Source of the DNA: Salinicola halimionae | GTDB taxonomy: Bacteria > Pseudomonadota > Gammaproteobacteria > Pseudomonadales > Halomonadaceae | Length of the DNA: 64,000 bases | Assembly: GCF_003206065.1 (NCBI RefSeq) | Contig: NZ_PZJQ01000004.1 | Coordinates: 1 to 64,000 of the forward strand | Direction: 5' to 3' | Shown: positions 38,252 to 47,711 of the stretch, one piece after another | Layout: every line of letters begins with the position of its first letter | Numbering within the stretch: the stretch's first letter is position 1 | Position numbers and translations under genes: made by a program | The notes under the pieces: model-generated | Database searches by the model: none | What the model was told of the DNA's origin: nothing | What the model saw: the letters and a program-made list of their open reading frames with translations, nothing else

Positions 38252-39745
38252 ATGGCCGAGAGCGGAATGGTCCAAAGCAGAAAAGCCCGGTCCCAGGCAG
38301 AGCCCACATTTCTCTGGCATGACTATGAAACCTTCGGCGCCGATCCGCGTCGGCATCGGGCGTCGCAGTTCGCGGCGATTCGCACCGATGCCGAATTCAA
38401 CGAGATTGGCGAGCCGCTGACGCTTTACGCGCGGCCCGCAGATGACGACCTGCCTAACCCCCATGCCTGTCTTATCACCGGCATCACGCCACAGGCAGCG
38501 CTGCGGCGTGGCGTACCCGAGGTCGAGTTCGCGGCGCGTATCCAGGCAGAAATGAGCGTCCCTGGTACCTGTTCGCTGGGCTATAACAGTCTGCGCTTCG
38601 ATGACGAGGTCAGTCGCCACCTGTTCTATCGCAATCTCTTCGATCCCTATGCTCGGGAATGGCAAAATGGCAATTCCCGCTGGGACCTGATCGATGCGGT
38701 TCGTGCTTTCCACGCCGTGCGTCCCGATGGTATCGAATGGCCCAAGCGCGAAGATGGCGCACCGAGTTTCAAGCTCGAGCACTTGACCGCGGCTAATGGT
38801 ATCGCGCATGAAGGGGCTCACGATGCTCTCGCCGATGTGCGTGCCACCATCGGCCTGGCAAGGCTGCTACGGGCACGGAATGCCAAGTTTTTCGATTATC
38901 TGCTGTCGCTGCGCAGCAAGCGTCGCGTGGCTGGGTTGCTAGACGTCGATGCTCGCAAGCCGATGCTGCATATTTCCCGGCGATACCCCGCCAGTCGCGG
39001 TTGCAGTGCTCTGGTCGTACCGTTGGCGATGCATCCCTCCAATCCCAATGGCGTCATCGTCTACGATCTCGCCGTCGATCCGGCACCGCTGTTTTCACTG
39101 ACCCCCGAAGAGATTCGCGCCCGTATCTTCGTCAGCGACAACGAGCTGGCAGAGGGCGAGACGCGCATTCCGCTGAAAGTGGTTCATCTCAACCGGAGCC
39201 CTGTACTGTTGCCGATCGCCACGGCCGACGATGCCGTTGCCGCGCGTGTGGGGCTTGATCGGGCGCTGTGCGAGCAGCACTGGCAGGCGCTGGTGCAGAA
39301 TCCCGAGTCCTCCAGCAAGGCAGCGAGGGCGTTCGCCGAGTCGCCTCCGGACCCGCCCCATGACCCCGACCTGATGCTCTACTCCGGCGGTTTTTTCTCC
39401 CCGCACGATCGGCAGATCATGGAGCGCGTGCACGCCACGTCCCCCGATGATCTGGGGACGACCGCTTTCGCCTTTCAGGATCCCCGCCTCGAAGAGATGC
39501 TGTTCCGGCTGCGCGCGCGCAGCTATCCGGACACGCTCAGCAGCGAAGAGAAGTCCCAGTGGGACGCCTTCCGTTGGGCGCGGATGAACGACGCCAAAAG
39601 CGGTGGCGTGACGCTCAAGGATTTCGCCCGCGAGATCGAACGCCTGAATCAGGCGCCACTCGAGGATCGCGAACGTCAGGTGCTCGAGGAATTGGTGATG
39701 TACGTCGAGTCGATCATGCCGGAGCAGGCGTTCGATGCCTATTGA
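38252..39745 (+). CDS. sbcB: Exodeoxyribonuclease I
   Basis: A 497-residue 3'-5' exonuclease for single-stranded DNA, acting in recombination and repair. The DnaQ-type ExoI motif is WHDYETFG with Asp24 and Glu26; ExoII (CSLGYNSLRFDDE) and the HDALADVRATIGLA segment near 190 follow, then the SH3-like and helical domains typical of SbcB. Two ATGs lie in a duplicated GAGAGCGGAATGG (38252 and 38267); I list the first, but either may be used. Length is near E. coli (475). It is convergent with the M16 protease gene. Confidence 0.95.
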   Translation: MAESGMVQSRKARSQAEPTFLWHDYETFGADPRRHRASQFAAIRTDAEFNEIGEPLTLYARPADDDLPNPHACLITGITPQAALRRGVPEVEFAARIQAEMSVPGTCSLGYNSLRFDDEVSRHLFYRNLFDPYAREWQNGNSRWDLIDAVRAFHAVRPDGIEWPKREDGAPSFKLEHLTAANGIAHEGAHDALADVRATIGLARLLRARNAKFFDYLLSLRSKRRVAGLLDVDARKPMLHISRRYPASRGCSALVVPLAMHPSNPNGVIVYDLAVDPAPLFSLTPEEIRARIFVSDNELAEGETRIPLKVVHLNRSPVLLPIATADDAVAARVGLDRALCEQHWQALVQNPESSSKAARAFAESPPDPPHDPDLMLYSGGFFSPHDRQIMERVHATSPDDLGTTAFAFQDPRLEEMLFRLRARSYPDTLSSEEKSQWDAFRWARMNDAKSGGVTLKDFAREIERLNQAPLEDRERQVLEELVMYVESIMPEQAFDAY

Positions 39746-39811
39746 AAGGCATGGCGGGAATGGACGAACGTTCGGTGCCGGCGGCAGCCGCGCCGACCGG
39801 ATGTAGATGGG

Positions 39812-39841
39812 AAAAAACCCCAGCCAATTGGCTGGGGTTTT
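39812..39841. terminator. Bidirectional terminator between sbcB and the M16 protease
   Basis: A perfect 14-bp palindrome (39814-39827 with 39828-39841) begins with AAAA and ends with TTTT, so it can stop transcription from both sides. It lies between the convergent stops. Confidence 0.85.
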
Positions 39842-39859
39842 GCGTTTCGTGAGCTCCAG

Positions 39860-42760
39860 CTAGTACAGCGGCGCATAGCCGCGAGTCAGCGCATCGACAT
39901 CACTCGGTTGATCGTCCGGATCGGCGGTAATCTCGAGTGCCGGGCTCCGGCGTAGCGTCTTCCAGGCACCGCGGATATCCTCGATACCCAGCTTGTCGAC
40001 CTGCGCGGCCAGTCGCTGGCGGCGATCGAAATGCGCCTGTGGGTAGGCCAGCGTCTGCCACAGTCGATCGGCGCGCGCCGACAGCGACTGATCACGCTGC
40101 AGCAATTGCTGCCGCACGGCCTGGCGATAGGGCGCCAGATCATCATCGCTCAGCGCGTCGATGCGTTGATCGAAGGTCTTCAGGAAAGCATCTATGCGCT
40201 GGCCGATGGTATCGCTTGCGACGCTCGGCGACTGTACCAGCATCATCAGGCCCGGCGCGTTCATGAACGGCGCATAACCGGCGCTGACGATATACCCGAG
40301 CTGCTCGTCGGTGCGCAGTTTGGCAAAGAACGGGGGGCCGATCAGCTGGCCGATCACGGCCATACTGGCCTGGCTTTGCAGCGAGAGGTCGGGGCCCTGG
40401 AGGTAGCGCAGTACGGCGGCGTCGCTTCGCGTCGTCGCCGGATGCAGCGTCGGCGCGTCCGGCGGCACATCGAGCACGCTCAGCGGTGGAATATCGCCGG
40501 CATTCAGGGTGGGCGCCAGGGCGTTGGCAACCAGCAGGCCCTCGCGTCTGGCCAGGGTCGCATCGAGATTGCCCACGGCCATGGCCTGGACATAGAGGCG
40601 GCCCAGGAATTGCTGACGATAGTCGCGCACATCCTTCACGCCGAGGCCGTCGAGCGCGGCCAGCATATTGCGGGTGCTGATCTGGGGGCGCATCAGGGCT
40701 TCGCCGAGCGTTCGCTGTGTCTGTTGATAGAGCGCATCCTGCGGGGCATTCTCCCAGCTACGCTTCAAGCCCTGCTTGACCCGGGCAATGCTGTCGGCGG
40801 TGATTTCTCCCCGCTCGAGCTGCTCGACGACGGTCTGCATCAGGCGGTCCTGATGGTCGCGCCATCCGGAAAAGGCCAGCGTGATGCCGCGGCCGTGAGC
40901 ATAGGCGGCGAACTCCTGACCTGCCAATGACGCGGGATAGAAGCGTTCGTTGAGGCCGTCGTTCAACCACCCGGCGAGCAGGCGTGTCAGCGCGGCATGG
41001 CGGGCATCGCGGGTGGCGTCGGGGTTCTGCAGACTGAAGCGCCACTCGACCCGCGGCGCGCCGAATTCGCTGTCGGCCTGATGCCAGATCTCGACGCTGG
41101 GCGAATCGATGAGCCGGTCCGGTTCGGCGCTATCGAATGGCTGAACGCTCAGATCCCCGGCGATATACGGATTGGCGTCGGGAAGCCCGAGACCGGAAAG
41201 CGTAGCGCCTTGGGGCCAGTCGTCGCGACGCGTCAGCGTGTAGGGCGTCGCGAAGTACTGTGTGGTTTCGTCACCCGAGACATCCGGTCCGCTATAGACG
41301 CGCAGCAGATTGCCCGGTGTCAGCCGGTCGAGAATGTCGTCGATCGCGGCCTTGTCGAAACGATCCATGCGGTAGGGCGCGTACTGCACGTCCTCGAGCG
41401 AATAGTGCGCCAGGCTCATTGCCATGCCGCTGACGGTATCGATCGGCTCGCTGCGCTGCTGAAAACGGAAGCTCTGCTCGGTCAGCTTGGCTTGTTCGTC
41501 GTAGCGCCAGGCGTCAACGCCGTGATCGCGAATACGTCGGATTTGGTCGAACAGGCTCGCCTGGATGTCGTCGAGATGCTGCTCGCCCTGCGGTGTCAGG
41601 CTGACGGAAATATCGAACAGCGCATGCTCGCCGTCGCTCTGAGTCGTGCCGGCGGAAAGACCGTCGGCCCAGCCGGCCTTGCGCAGGGCGGCCAGCAGGC
41701 TGCCTTCACCTTCGTGACCCAGCAGGTTGGCGAGATAGTCGTCCGGCTTGTCGGCGTACTCGAGGATCGGGTCATCGATGGGGAACAGGAACTCGAGTTG
41801 GCGTCGTGCCTCGTTGGTCTTGATGCGCAGTGACGCCGGGAGATCGTCTTCCCTGGCCAGCGGTTGATCGATGACCGGCTTTTTCAGCTCGCGGTCGGGT
41901 ACCGCAGCGAAGCGCTGGCGAACCTGCTGCTCCATGGCATCCAGCGACTCCGGCGCCAGCACGGCCAGATGCATGACGTTGGCGTCGTAATGCTGGTGAT
42001 AGAAATCGAGCAGGGCCTGGCGCAGCGGGCGTTTGTCGCTATTGAGCGTTTCCAGGCTGCCGACCGAGAAATGATTGATCGGATGATCGGGATTGAGCGC
42101 CCTGCCCAACGCCTCGTTGATGCGCCGGGCATCATCGTCGCGCCGCGCCTGATACTCGGAGTTCACCGCGTGTCGCTCGCGATCGACGTAGTCCGGGTTG
42201 AACTGTGGGGACACGAAGAACTGCGAGAAACGATCGAGAGCCTCGGAAAAGGCATCTGGATCGACGTCGAAGTAGAAGTTGGTGTCCTGATCCGCGGTGA
42301 AGGCGTTGTGTGACCCGCCATTTTGGGTGATGAAGCGCTGATAACCATCTGGATCGGGGTAGCCTTCAGTGCCCAGAAACAGCATGTGTTCGAGAAAATG
42401 CGCGAGTCCTGGCATGTCGGTGGGGTCATTGTCGCTGCCGACCGAAACATCCATGGCTGCGGCCGCCTTGTCGGCATCGGGATCACTGACCAGCAGCACC
42501 TGCAAGCCGTTGTCGAGAGTGACGGCGCGGTATTGGCGGTCGTCATTCGGGCTTTGAATCAGCTGGCTTTGAATCGGCTGAACGGGATTCGCGGACTCGG
42601 AGCTGGCGACGGCTGTGCCTGACATGACCGTAAACGCCAGCGCCAAACTGATCGCGAGATAGCCGGCAGTCAACCAGGTACGGAAGCCAGCACGCTGTGC
42701 GGTAGAGTCGTCAGGGAAAAAATCGCGATGCGATGAACCTAGAGGATGGAATTCCTGCAT
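39860..42760 (-). CDS. Pitrilysin-like M16 zinc protease
   Basis: A 966-residue insulinase-family protease. The inverted zinc motif HFLEH is at 121-125, with the third ligand in VNSEYQ downstream. The following domains and overall length match pitrilysin (E. coli PtrA, 962). A hydrophobic segment at about 30-52 ending in VASSES looks like a signal peptide, so it acts in the periplasm. The signal has an unusually long charged N-region of nearly 28 residues. The ATG at 42760 has GAGAG nearby; the frame runs 15 codons further. Expected substrates are peptides below about 7 kDa. Confidence 0.92.
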   Translation of the reverse strand: MQEFHPLGSSHRDFFPDDSTAQRAGFRTWLTAGYLAISLALAFTVMSGTAVASSESANPVQPIQSQLIQSPNDDRQYRAVTLDNGLQVLLVSDPDADKAAAAMDVSVGSDNDPTDMPGLAHFLEHMLFLGTEGYPDPDGYQRFITQNGGSHNAFTADQDTNFYFDVDPDAFSEALDRFSQFFVSPQFNPDYVDRERHAVNSEYQARRDDDARRINEALGRALNPDHPINHFSVGSLETLNSDKRPLRQALLDFYHQHYDANVMHLAVLAPESLDAMEQQVRQRFAAVPDRELKKPVIDQPLAREDDLPASLRIKTNEARRQLEFLFPIDDPILEYADKPDDYLANLLGHEGEGSLLAALRKAGWADGLSAGTTQSDGEHALFDISVSLTPQGEQHLDDIQASLFDQIRRIRDHGVDAWRYDEQAKLTEQSFRFQQRSEPIDTVSGMAMSLAHYSLEDVQYAPYRMDRFDKAAIDDILDRLTPGNLLRVYSGPDVSGDETTQYFATPYTLTRRDDWPQGATLSGLGLPDANPYIAGDLSVQPFDSAEPDRLIDSPSVEIWHQADSEFGAPRVEWRFSLQNPDATRDARHAALTRLLAGWLNDGLNERFYPASLAGQEFAAYAHGRGITLAFSGWRDHQDRLMQTVVEQLERGEITADSIARVKQGLKRSWENAPQDALYQQTQRTLGEALMRPQISTRNMLAALDGLGVKDVRDYRQQFLGRLYVQAMAVGNLDATLARREGLLVANALAPTLNAGDIPPLSVLDVPPDAPTLHPATTRSDAAVLRYLQGPDLSLQSQASMAVIGQLIGPPFFAKLRTDEQLGYIVSAGYAPFMNAPGLMMLVQSPSVASDTIGQRIDAFLKTFDQRIDALSDDDLAPYRQAVRQQLLQRDQSLSARADRLWQTLAYPQAHFDRRQRLAAQVDKLGIEDIRGAWKTLRRSPALEITADPDDQPSDVDALTRGYAPLY

Positions 42761-42841
42761 ACAGACTCTCTCAATAATGGATCGACTAGATGATGAATGG
42801 AGCACGCTAGTGAACAGGGAGGTTGGTAATGGCGTGGGCGT

Positions 42842-43516
42842 TCAAGCGGTCCACACCCGCATCGGGCCGACCGGATAGGCGCAGGCCCACTCCTGATAGG
42901 CAGGATCGTTCACTCGTCTAGATACCGGAAACGCGCCCAGTAGTTCCCTGTCGGCCGCTCCAATGAGACCTCGTGCCGAGGCCAGCGGCGTTTTCGTCGA
43001 TAGCCACGTCTCTGCCAGGGAAGCATCGATGAGCGCCGGCAGGCGATCGCTCATGGGGGCGACGACCTCAGGGGAGGGAACTGTGATCAGCGCGAACGTG
43101 TCGCGTGATTCGCCCGTATCCGGTGCGTAGCGACTCCAGATGCCGGCCAGCAGCAGCGGCGAGCGATCGGTATGCGTGACCAGGAACGGCTGCTTGCCAC
43201 GCAGCCCGGTCTGCCAAACGTAAATGCCGGTAACGGGTACCAGGCAACGCCGATCGGCCAATGCCTCGCGGAACATAGGTCGCTCGTCGAGTGACTCGGC
43301 GCGGGCGCAGTGAGGCGCCTGATCCAGGACTTTCAGCCAAGTCGGCGTGAGCCCCCAGAAGGCGTCTCGTAGAACCGTCGTGTCCGCTTCCTGGCGCAGG
43401 ATCGACAACCAGCGGCGAGGCGCCAGGTTTGGGCTGAATACCGGCGGATCGATACCTCGAAAAGCGGGGCTCGTCGGATGTCGTGTCCAGTCGTCGACGT
43501 GCAGTCGACCGGCCAT
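42842..43516 (-). CDS. Degenerate SRAP-domain protein (YedK/HMCES family)
   Basis: A 224-residue SRAP-fold protein, recognisable by APRRWLSIL, WGLTPTW, ARAESLDERPMF and RRCLVPVTGIYVW. Canonical SRAP proteins start MCGR; Cys2 crosslinks to abasic sites in single-stranded DNA. Here the start is MAGR, so residue 2 is Ala. Comparing with E. coli YedK from memory, Asn75 becomes Cys70, Glu105 becomes Val100 and His160 becomes Ser156. All four catalytic positions are changed, while structural motifs are kept. The start is well fixed by GAGGAG seven bases upstream. It is probably a non-crosslinking DNA-binding relative or a pseudoenzyme. Confidence 0.85.
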   Translation of the reverse strand: MAGRLHVDDWTRHPTSPAFRGIDPPVFSPNLAPRRWLSILRQEADTTVLRDAFWGLTPTWLKVLDQAPHCARAESLDERPMFREALADRRCLVPVTGIYVWQTGLRGKQPFLVTHTDRSPLLLAGIWSRYAPDTGESRDTFALITVPSPEVVAPMSDRLPALIDASLAETWLSTKTPLASARGLIGAADRELLGAFPVSRRVNDPAYQEWACAYPVGPMRVWTA

Positions 43517-43661
43517 GGTCTCTCCTCGTGGATGATCGGTTAGCAGGGCTCACAGCCTATGCCACCGTGGGTTCGGGGCCAAGACGTTATTGCGCTGATC
43601 ATGACGGAAACAGAGCCATCCATCGATACCGGCGGTCGGCATAAAAGTCTCACGAAATCGT

Positions 43662-43709
43662 AGCGTTAATGCGCATGACGCTTGCGTTTATACGGTATGG
43701 CGATATGCT
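43662..43709 (+). promoter_or_regulatory. Promoter/operator candidate for the TetR-acyltransferase operon
   Basis: TTGCGT (43682-43687) and TATGCT (43704-43709) are spaced by 16 bases. Overlapping the -35 is an inverted repeat, AGCGT (43662-43666) with ACGCT (43678-43682), around a central ATGCGCAT. A TetR dimer could bind it. It lies 93 bases before the regulator start. Confidence 0.4.
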
Positions 43710-43801
43710 GGGAAACGCTGTTCGATTTTAAGTCGACAACAAGATTTCCCGGCTTTTGCAGCATCGGCAGCAATTCGACACTATTCCGAGCGAGGGATGT
43801 T

Positions 43802-44416
43802 ATGGCTCGACCGCGACAGCACGCCCCCGAGGCGCTCCATGCTCAGGTCATGGCGGCCTGCGATGCTTGGCTACGTGAAAACCCTGTGCATACGCTGTCG
43901 CTGCGCTCGCTGGCTCGCGATGTCGGTTGTGCACCGAGTACACTGCTCAAACTTTACGGCAGCTTCAGCAACCTGCTGCAGTACGTCAATATCGAAACGC
44001 TCGACCGCATGGGGGCCGCGGTCTCCTGGCTCGAGGACGCCGAACCGACGCCTCAGCTCAAGGCCCTGGCGATGGCCTATTGGCAGTTCGCTCAGCATGA
44101 ACCCCATCGCTGGCAGATGTTGTTCGAATATCCGCTTGCCAAGGACGGGGAGCTGGATGAGCGTCAGAGTCATATCATCGATGCTCTGTTCCTGCGCGTC
44201 GAGAGTGCGCTCAAGGCGCACCAACCCGCCCTCGACGACGTCACCGCAAGACGCATGGCGCGGACGCTGTGGGGAAGCGTGCATGGTCTGGTTCAGCTGG
44301 GGCTCAACGATCGTCTCGGCTACTGGCAGGGTCAGCCGATGGAAGCCGGCGATCTGCTCGATCAGTTGCTGACGATGACCTTGAATGGTCTGCACTATCA
44401 GCCAAACCCCTCGTGA
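43802..44416 (+). CDS. TetR-family regulator
   Basis: A 204-residue regulator. The N-terminal helix-turn-helix is at about 32-55 (LSLRSLARDVGCAPSTLLKLYGSF), and the C-terminal domain has the WGSVHGLVQLGLNDRLGYW segment of the TetR_C 'WHG' group. I chose the ATG at 43802, behind GAGGGATG; the upstream frame (40 codons) is not protein-like. Its stop overlaps the GTG of the following transporter-acyltransferase gene, so the two are coupled. It probably represses its own operon in response to an acyl or lipid ligand (inference). Confidence 0.88.
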   Translation: MARPRQHAPEALHAQVMAACDAWLRENPVHTLSLRSLARDVGCAPSTLLKLYGSFSNLLQYVNIETLDRMGAAVSWLEDAEPTPQLKALAMAYWQFAQHEPHRWQMLFEYPLAKDGELDERQSHIIDALFLRVESALKAHQPALDDVTARRMARTLWGSVHGLVQLGLNDRLGYWQGQPMEAGDLLDQLLTMTLNGLHYQPNPS

Positions 44417-46314
44417 TCCGGGGATTCCTGACCCAGCGTCGCTTCGCGCCGTTCTTCTGGACTCAGGCGCTGGGTGCCTTTAACGATAATCTATTCAAGA
44501 ACATTCTGCTGCTGTTGCTGACTTTCGTCGCCGTCCCCCGCTATGGCTGGGACACGGGACTGCTCAATAACTTGGCGGCGGGGTTGTTCATCTTGCCTTT
44601 CTTCCTGTTTTCCGCCTGGGGCGGCACGCTTGCCGATCATCTCGACAAGCAGCGACTCGTGCGTCGGCTCAAGTTGCTGGAACTCGTGACAATGGTCGCC
44701 GCTGCGGTGGCGGTCTGGTTCGAACTCTTTGGTCTGCTGCTGGCACTGCTGTTCATGATGGGAACGCAGTCCGCCCTGTTCGGTCCGGTAAAGTACGCCA
44801 TTCTGCCTCAACATCTCACCGCCACGGAGTTGGTCAGAGGCAACGCCTGGGTCAATCTGGGCACGTTCGTGTCGATCTTGCTAGGTACGCTGCTGGCGGG
44901 AGTGCTGACATCGCTGGAAGGCTCGCTGGAGCGGGCCGCAATTGCCGGGAGCCTGATACTCATCGCCGTCATTGGTGTCGCCGCCAGTCTCAAGATCCCC
45001 GCGGCGCCGCCTAGCGTCACGGGCCACGTTGCCTGGCGGCCCCTATCGGGGACCTGGCAGGTCATGCGAGACGGGCTCACCGAAAAAAGCGTGCGGCCGG
45101 CGCTGATCGGTATCAGTTTTTTCTGGTTCCTTGGGGCCTGCTACCTGACGCAGTTACCGGCCTGGGTGCGCGATGTCGTTCACGGCAGCGAAGGCGCAGT
45201 CAGCTTCCTGCTGGGCGCCTTCGCGGTGGGGGTCGGCCTCGGGGCGCTACTCTGCTCGCGGCTGTCGGCCGGCCGTCTGGAGCTGGGACTGGTGCCGGTC
45301 GGTGCGCTGGTGATCGGTGTTTCCGGTATCGAGCTGGCATCGCAGACGGACTTTGGCGGCGAGTCAATGGCGCTATCCGAGCTACTGACGTTGACCGAAT
45401 TCTGGCGTATGAGCACCCTGCTCGGGCTGGTGGGGCTCGGCGGTGGGCTCTACAGCGTACCGCTCTACACGCTGATGCAGTTAGCCAGTCGTGAAGAGCG
45501 TCGCGCCCGCATGATCGCCGCCAACAATATTCTCAACGCGCTGTTCATGATTCTATCCGCGGTCTTCGGGATCGTGATGCTGAGCGTTCTGGGGTTGCCG
45601 CTCACTGTGCTGTTCGCCTGTCTCGGGTGGCTGTCGCTGCTGGTGGGCGTGTCGCTGCTGATGCGCAATCCGCGACCCGCGCTGCGGCTGTTGATCTTCG
45701 CGTTGATTCAGGTGCTCTATCGGCTGCGCTGCCGTGGTCGACAACATGTTCCGGCGACTGGCCCGGCTTTGGTGGTGTGCAACCACGTCAGCTTCATGGA
45801 TGCGTTGGTACTGGGCGGCGCCTGTCCGCGCCCGCTGCGCTTCATGATGGATCGACCCATCTACGAAAACCCCTGGATTCACTGGTTTTTCCGGATTGCC
45901 GGAGCGATTCCCGTGGACTCCGATCGGCGTGACCCGGGTGGCGTCCGTCGTGCCCTCGAAGAGGTCAGTCGAGCGCTGCGTAACGGCGAGGTGGTAATGA
46001 TCTTCCCGGAGGGCCGGCTGACGCCGGATGGCGATGTGCATGCCTTTCGCCGGGGTCTGGATCTGATGCTGGCACGAGATCCAGTACCGGTGGTGCCCGC
46101 CGCGCTATCGGGATTGTGGGGATCGTGGACCTCAAACAAGGATGGCAAGGCGCTGACCAAATGGCCACGACGGCTTAGAGCTCGAGTTCTGTTGGTCTTT
46201 GGGGAGCCGATTCCGGCTGGCTACTCGCCGCGACGAACTCTGGAGCGCCGAGTTCGTGGGCTCAAGCGAGCGGCCGACTCGAGTCTATCCAAGCATCCGG
46301 GCGGCCCGATCTAG
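44413..46314 (+). CDS. LplT-like transporter fused to 1-acyl-glycerophosphate acyltransferase
   Basis: A 633-residue fusion. Residues 1 to about 410 form an MFS transporter of the LplT type (opening FFWTQALGAFNDNLFKNI), which flips lysophospholipids across the inner membrane. About 420-633 form a PlsC-type acyltransferase with NHVSFMD (His458, Asp463) and FPEGR (about 531). Many relatives continue into an acyl-ACP synthetase domain (as in Aas); here it is absent and the protein ends after the acyltransferase. The start is GTG at 44413, overlapping the TetR stop by four bases. It likely reacylates lysophospholipids at the membrane with acyl-ACP or acyl-CoA supplied elsewhere. Confidence 0.9.
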   Translation: MIRGFLTQRRFAPFFWTQALGAFNDNLFKNILLLLLTFVAVPRYGWDTGLLNNLAAGLFILPFFLFSAWGGTLADHLDKQRLVRRLKLLELVTMVAAAVAVWFELFGLLLALLFMMGTQSALFGPVKYAILPQHLTATELVRGNAWVNLGTFVSILLGTLLAGVLTSLEGSLERAAIAGSLILIAVIGVAASLKIPAAPPSVTGHVAWRPLSGTWQVMRDGLTEKSVRPALIGISFFWFLGACYLTQLPAWVRDVVHGSEGAVSFLLGAFAVGVGLGALLCSRLSAGRLELGLVPVGALVIGVSGIELASQTDFGGESMALSELLTLTEFWRMSTLLGLVGLGGGLYSVPLYTLMQLASREERRARMIAANNILNALFMILSAVFGIVMLSVLGLPLTVLFACLGWLSLLVGVSLLMRNPRPALRLLIFALIQVLYRLRCRGRQHVPATGPALVVCNHVSFMDALVLGGACPRPLRFMMDRPIYENPWIHWFFRIAGAIPVDSDRRDPGGVRRALEEVSRALRNGEVVMIFPEGRLTPDGDVHAFRRGLDLMLARDPVPVVPAALSGLWGSWTSNKDGKALTKWPRRLRARVLLVFGEPIPAGYSPRRTLERRVRGLKRAADSSLSKHPGGPI

Positions 46315-46320
46315 ATCGGC

Positions 46321-47604
46321 CTATTCGGTGCTGCGGCGGCGAACGCCTTGCTGCCAGCAGCGTACCGAGGTGATCAGGTTGTCCCCTATCTCGAGAATCT
46401 CGAGGCGCGTCGTACCGATCTGCAGGCAGGCCTGGGCGTCGGGAAAGGACTCGAGTTCTTCCAGAATCAGGCCATTGAGGGTCTTGGGGCCGTCGGTCGG
46501 CAGATCCCACCCCAGTGCCTTGTTGACTTCGCGAATGTTGGCTGTCCCTTCGATCACGTAGCCGCCGTCCGCCTGTGGGTGAATTTCGCGGTAAGTGCCG
46601 GCCACATCGGTGGTGAATTCGCCAACGATCTCTTCCAGAATATCTTCCAGTGTCGCCAGCCCCTGCACGTCACCGTATTCGTCGACCACGACGCCGATCC
46701 GGCGCTTCTGTCGCTGGAAGTTGAGCAGCTGCGTGTGCAACGGCGTCGATTCGGGTATGAAGTAAGGTTCCCGGGCTTCCTGCACGATTGCCGCCTTGTT
46801 CAGGTCCGGTTTGGAGAGAAAACGCGAAGCATTGCGCAGATGCAGAATGCCGATGATGTTGTTGACGTCGCCCTTGAAGATCGGCAACCGTGTGTGCTGA
46901 CTCTGACGCATCTGGGCAAGCAGTGTTTCCAGATCGTCATCGAGATCGAGCCCCACGATCTCGTGGCGCGGCACCATGATGTCATTGACGGTGACATTCT
47001 CCAGGTCGAGGATCGACAGCAGCATTGCCTGGTGACGGCTGGGGATCAGCGATCCCGCTTCATGCACCACGCTGCGTAGCTCGTCACGGGTCAGACTGTC
47101 GGCGCCGGCATCCAGGTGGCGTACACCCATCAGGCGCAGCAGTCCATTGGAGACGGCGTTCACCAGCCACACGACCGGGTAGAACAGTCGCAATAGCGGT
47201 GCCAGTACCAGCGATGCCGGCAGGGCAACGCGATCGGGTTTGATCGCTGCGTAGGTCTTGGGCGTTACCTCGCCAAAGATCAACACCACGATCGTCAGCG
47301 CCAGGGTGGCGATAGCCGGCCCCGAAACGTCGCCAAAGAAGTGAATGGCAACGATCGTGGCAATCGAGGCCGCGAGGTTGTTGACCAGATTGTTGCCGAT
47401 CAGGATGACGCCCAGCAGGCGATCGGGGCGCTTGAGCAGTTCGACGACGCGAGTGGCGGAGCGAGATCCGGCGTTGGCTTGATGGTTCAGTCGATAGCGA
47501 TTGATCGACATCATGCCGGTTTCGGAACTGGAGAAGAATGCTGACAGGCAAACCAGAATAAAGAGCAGGCCCAGCATGAGGCCCAAGGGTATGTCATCGC
47601 TCAA
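46321..47604 (-). CDS. CNNM/CBS/CorC transporter-associated protein
   Basis: A 427-residue protein with an N-terminal DUF21/CNNM membrane domain (about 1-190, four hydrophobic segments), two CBS domains in the middle, and a C-terminal CorC_HlyC domain (from about 345). The order matches E. coli YfjD and CorB, linked to Mg2+ or Co2+ efflux. As in E. coli, it lies beside ypjD and ffh. It converges with the acyltransferase gene with only six bases between the stops, so antisense overlap of transcripts is likely. Confidence 0.92.
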   Translation of the reverse strand: MSDDIPLGLMLGLLFILVCLSAFFSSSETGMMSINRYRLNHQANAGSRSATRVVELLKRPDRLLGVILIGNNLVNNLAASIATIVAIHFFGDVSGPAIATLALTIVVLIFGEVTPKTYAAIKPDRVALPASLVLAPLLRLFYPVVWLVNAVSNGLLRLMGVRHLDAGADSLTRDELRSVVHEAGSLIPSRHQAMLLSILDLENVTVNDIMVPRHEIVGLDLDDDLETLLAQMRQSQHTRLPIFKGDVNNIIGILHLRNASRFLSKPDLNKAAIVQEAREPYFIPESTPLHTQLLNFQRQKRRIGVVVDEYGDVQGLATLEDILEEIVGEFTTDVAGTYREIHPQADGGYVIEGTANIREVNKALGWDLPTDGPKTLNGLILEELESFPDAQACLQIGTTRLEILEIGDNLITSVRCWQQGVRRRSTE

Positions 47605-47711
47605 GGCGGGGGATTCCTCGTGGAGTTGTCAGATTGTTGTAGGGCGTTGACCGAACCCTGTCAACGTCGCCAATAGCCGCACAGGGATATGCCTGCCGGA
47701 AAGAGCGTCGA

